Below, piece by piece: positions 5,979 to 6,294 of a DNA stretch of 6,294 nt. Under the pieces are notes generated by a model. It did no database searches. It saw only the letters and a list, made by a program, of their open reading frames with translations, and had not been told where the DNA came from. The DNA lies in NCBI GenBank assembly GCA_023433965.1, contig JAEYTQ010000623.1:1-6294 (forward strand), written 5' to 3'. The position numbers and the translations under genes are program-made. Each line of letters starts with the position of its first letter. Within the stretch, counting starts at the first letter, position 1. Source of the DNA: Pseudomonadota bacterium. GTDB taxonomy: Bacteria; Pseudomonadota; Alphaproteobacteria; Rhizobiales; Xanthobacteraceae.

Positions 5979-6294
5979 ATGGGTTTGTTTTCGCACTTTG
6001 CCCTTGGCCTAGGGAGGCACCTGAAAAAGACCGGCCTCGATTCCTGGTACGCCTACATGAAGTCTCATGACCGCGCCGCGCTCTGGGACCTCCTGCACCC
6101 CGACGCCGTGTTCGAAAGCCCCGTCGTGCACACGCCGCTGCGCGGCCGCGACATCACCTTCAAATACCTCACCAGCGCCGAGAAGGTGCTCGGCGGCCCC
6201 GGCTTCACCTATGTCGGTGAATGGCGCAGCGACACTGGCGCCGTGCTCGAATTCAGGAATGTCATCGACGGCATCGAGATCAACGGCGTCGACA
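5979..6294 (+). CDS. SnoaL/NTF2-like fold protein, N-terminal part; 3' end outside window
   Basis: The frame is open to the window end (105 codons from ATG 5979). From LDSWYAYMKSHD (6036 on) the sequence reads like the small nuclear-transport-factor-2-like family: a first helix, WDLLHPDAVFESPVVHTPLRG (the 'D-A-V-F-x-S-P' turn and conserved Gly), ITFKYLTSAEKVL, then beta strands FTYVGEWR and AVLEFRNVIDGIEINGVD. These cone-shaped proteins serve as isomerases, hydrolases, cyclases or simple binding proteins, usually about 130-150 residues; function cannot be assigned. The start is doubtful. ATG 5979 is the only ATG upstream of the conserved part, but it lacks a clear ribosome site and adds MGLFSHFALGLGRH. 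A strong AGGGAGG sits at 6011-6017, just before an in-frame CTG (6021) where the family-like part begins. ATG 6057 would cut the first helix. The gene diverges from the padR-type gene and is a candidate target of it. Confidence 0.75.
   Translation, partial: MGLFSHFALGLGRHLKKTGLDSWYAYMKSHDRAALWDLLHPDAVFESPVVHTPLRGRDITFKYLTSAEKVLGGPGFTYVGEWRSDTGAVLEFRNVIDGIEINGVD
6011..6017 (+). promoter_or_regulatory. Strong Shine-Dalgarno-like AGGGAGG inside the annotated NTF2-like frame
   Basis: AGGGAGG lies three bases before CTG 6021. It suggests that ribosomes may initiate at this CTG instead of ATG 5979. The spacing is short when counted from the last G, but about five when the AGGGA part is used. Confidence 0.4.

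Overview
The window is GC-rich, densely coding DNA. Protein style, codon use and gene families resemble the Bradyrhizobium/Rhodopseudomonas group of alphaproteobacteria; this is a judgement from style, not a database match. It holds seven genes. The first is cut at its 5' end and the last at its 3' end. I see no RNA genes, insertion sequences, CRISPR arrays or prophage genes.

Left block (1-5199, + strand) reads as one catabolic operon. It starts with the C-terminal 418 residues of an NDP-forming acyl-CoA synthetase (ATP-grasp type), then a small SCP2-like lipid/acyl-binding protein, then an alpha/beta hydrolase. These three are joined by two ATGA stop/start overlaps. After 31 bp comes a secreted ABC-transporter substrate-binding protein with a GTG start. 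After a further 58 bp, containing a strong hairpin, comes an aldehyde dehydrogenase of the succinate-semialdehyde-dehydrogenase-like group. Together they suggest uptake of a small organic acid or amino-acid-like compound, hydrolysis, aldehyde oxidation and CoA activation. The substrate cannot be read from the sequence.

Right block (5243-6294): a PadR/AphA-type regulator on the minus strand converges on the dehydrogenase gene. On its other side it diverges from a partial SnoaL/NTF2-fold protein gene. The 145 bp between the two divergent genes hold the most striking non-coding signal of the window: two overlapping copies of TATGC-N8-GCATA, 16 bp apart. They cover the predicted padR promoter and a possible opposing promoter. 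This geometry fits an autoregulated PadR operator that may also control the NTF2-like gene and perhaps the catabolic operon.

I found no radically new system. The best leads are the tandem operator, the hairpin between the binding-protein and dehydrogenase genes, and the unusual start region of the NTF2-like gene.
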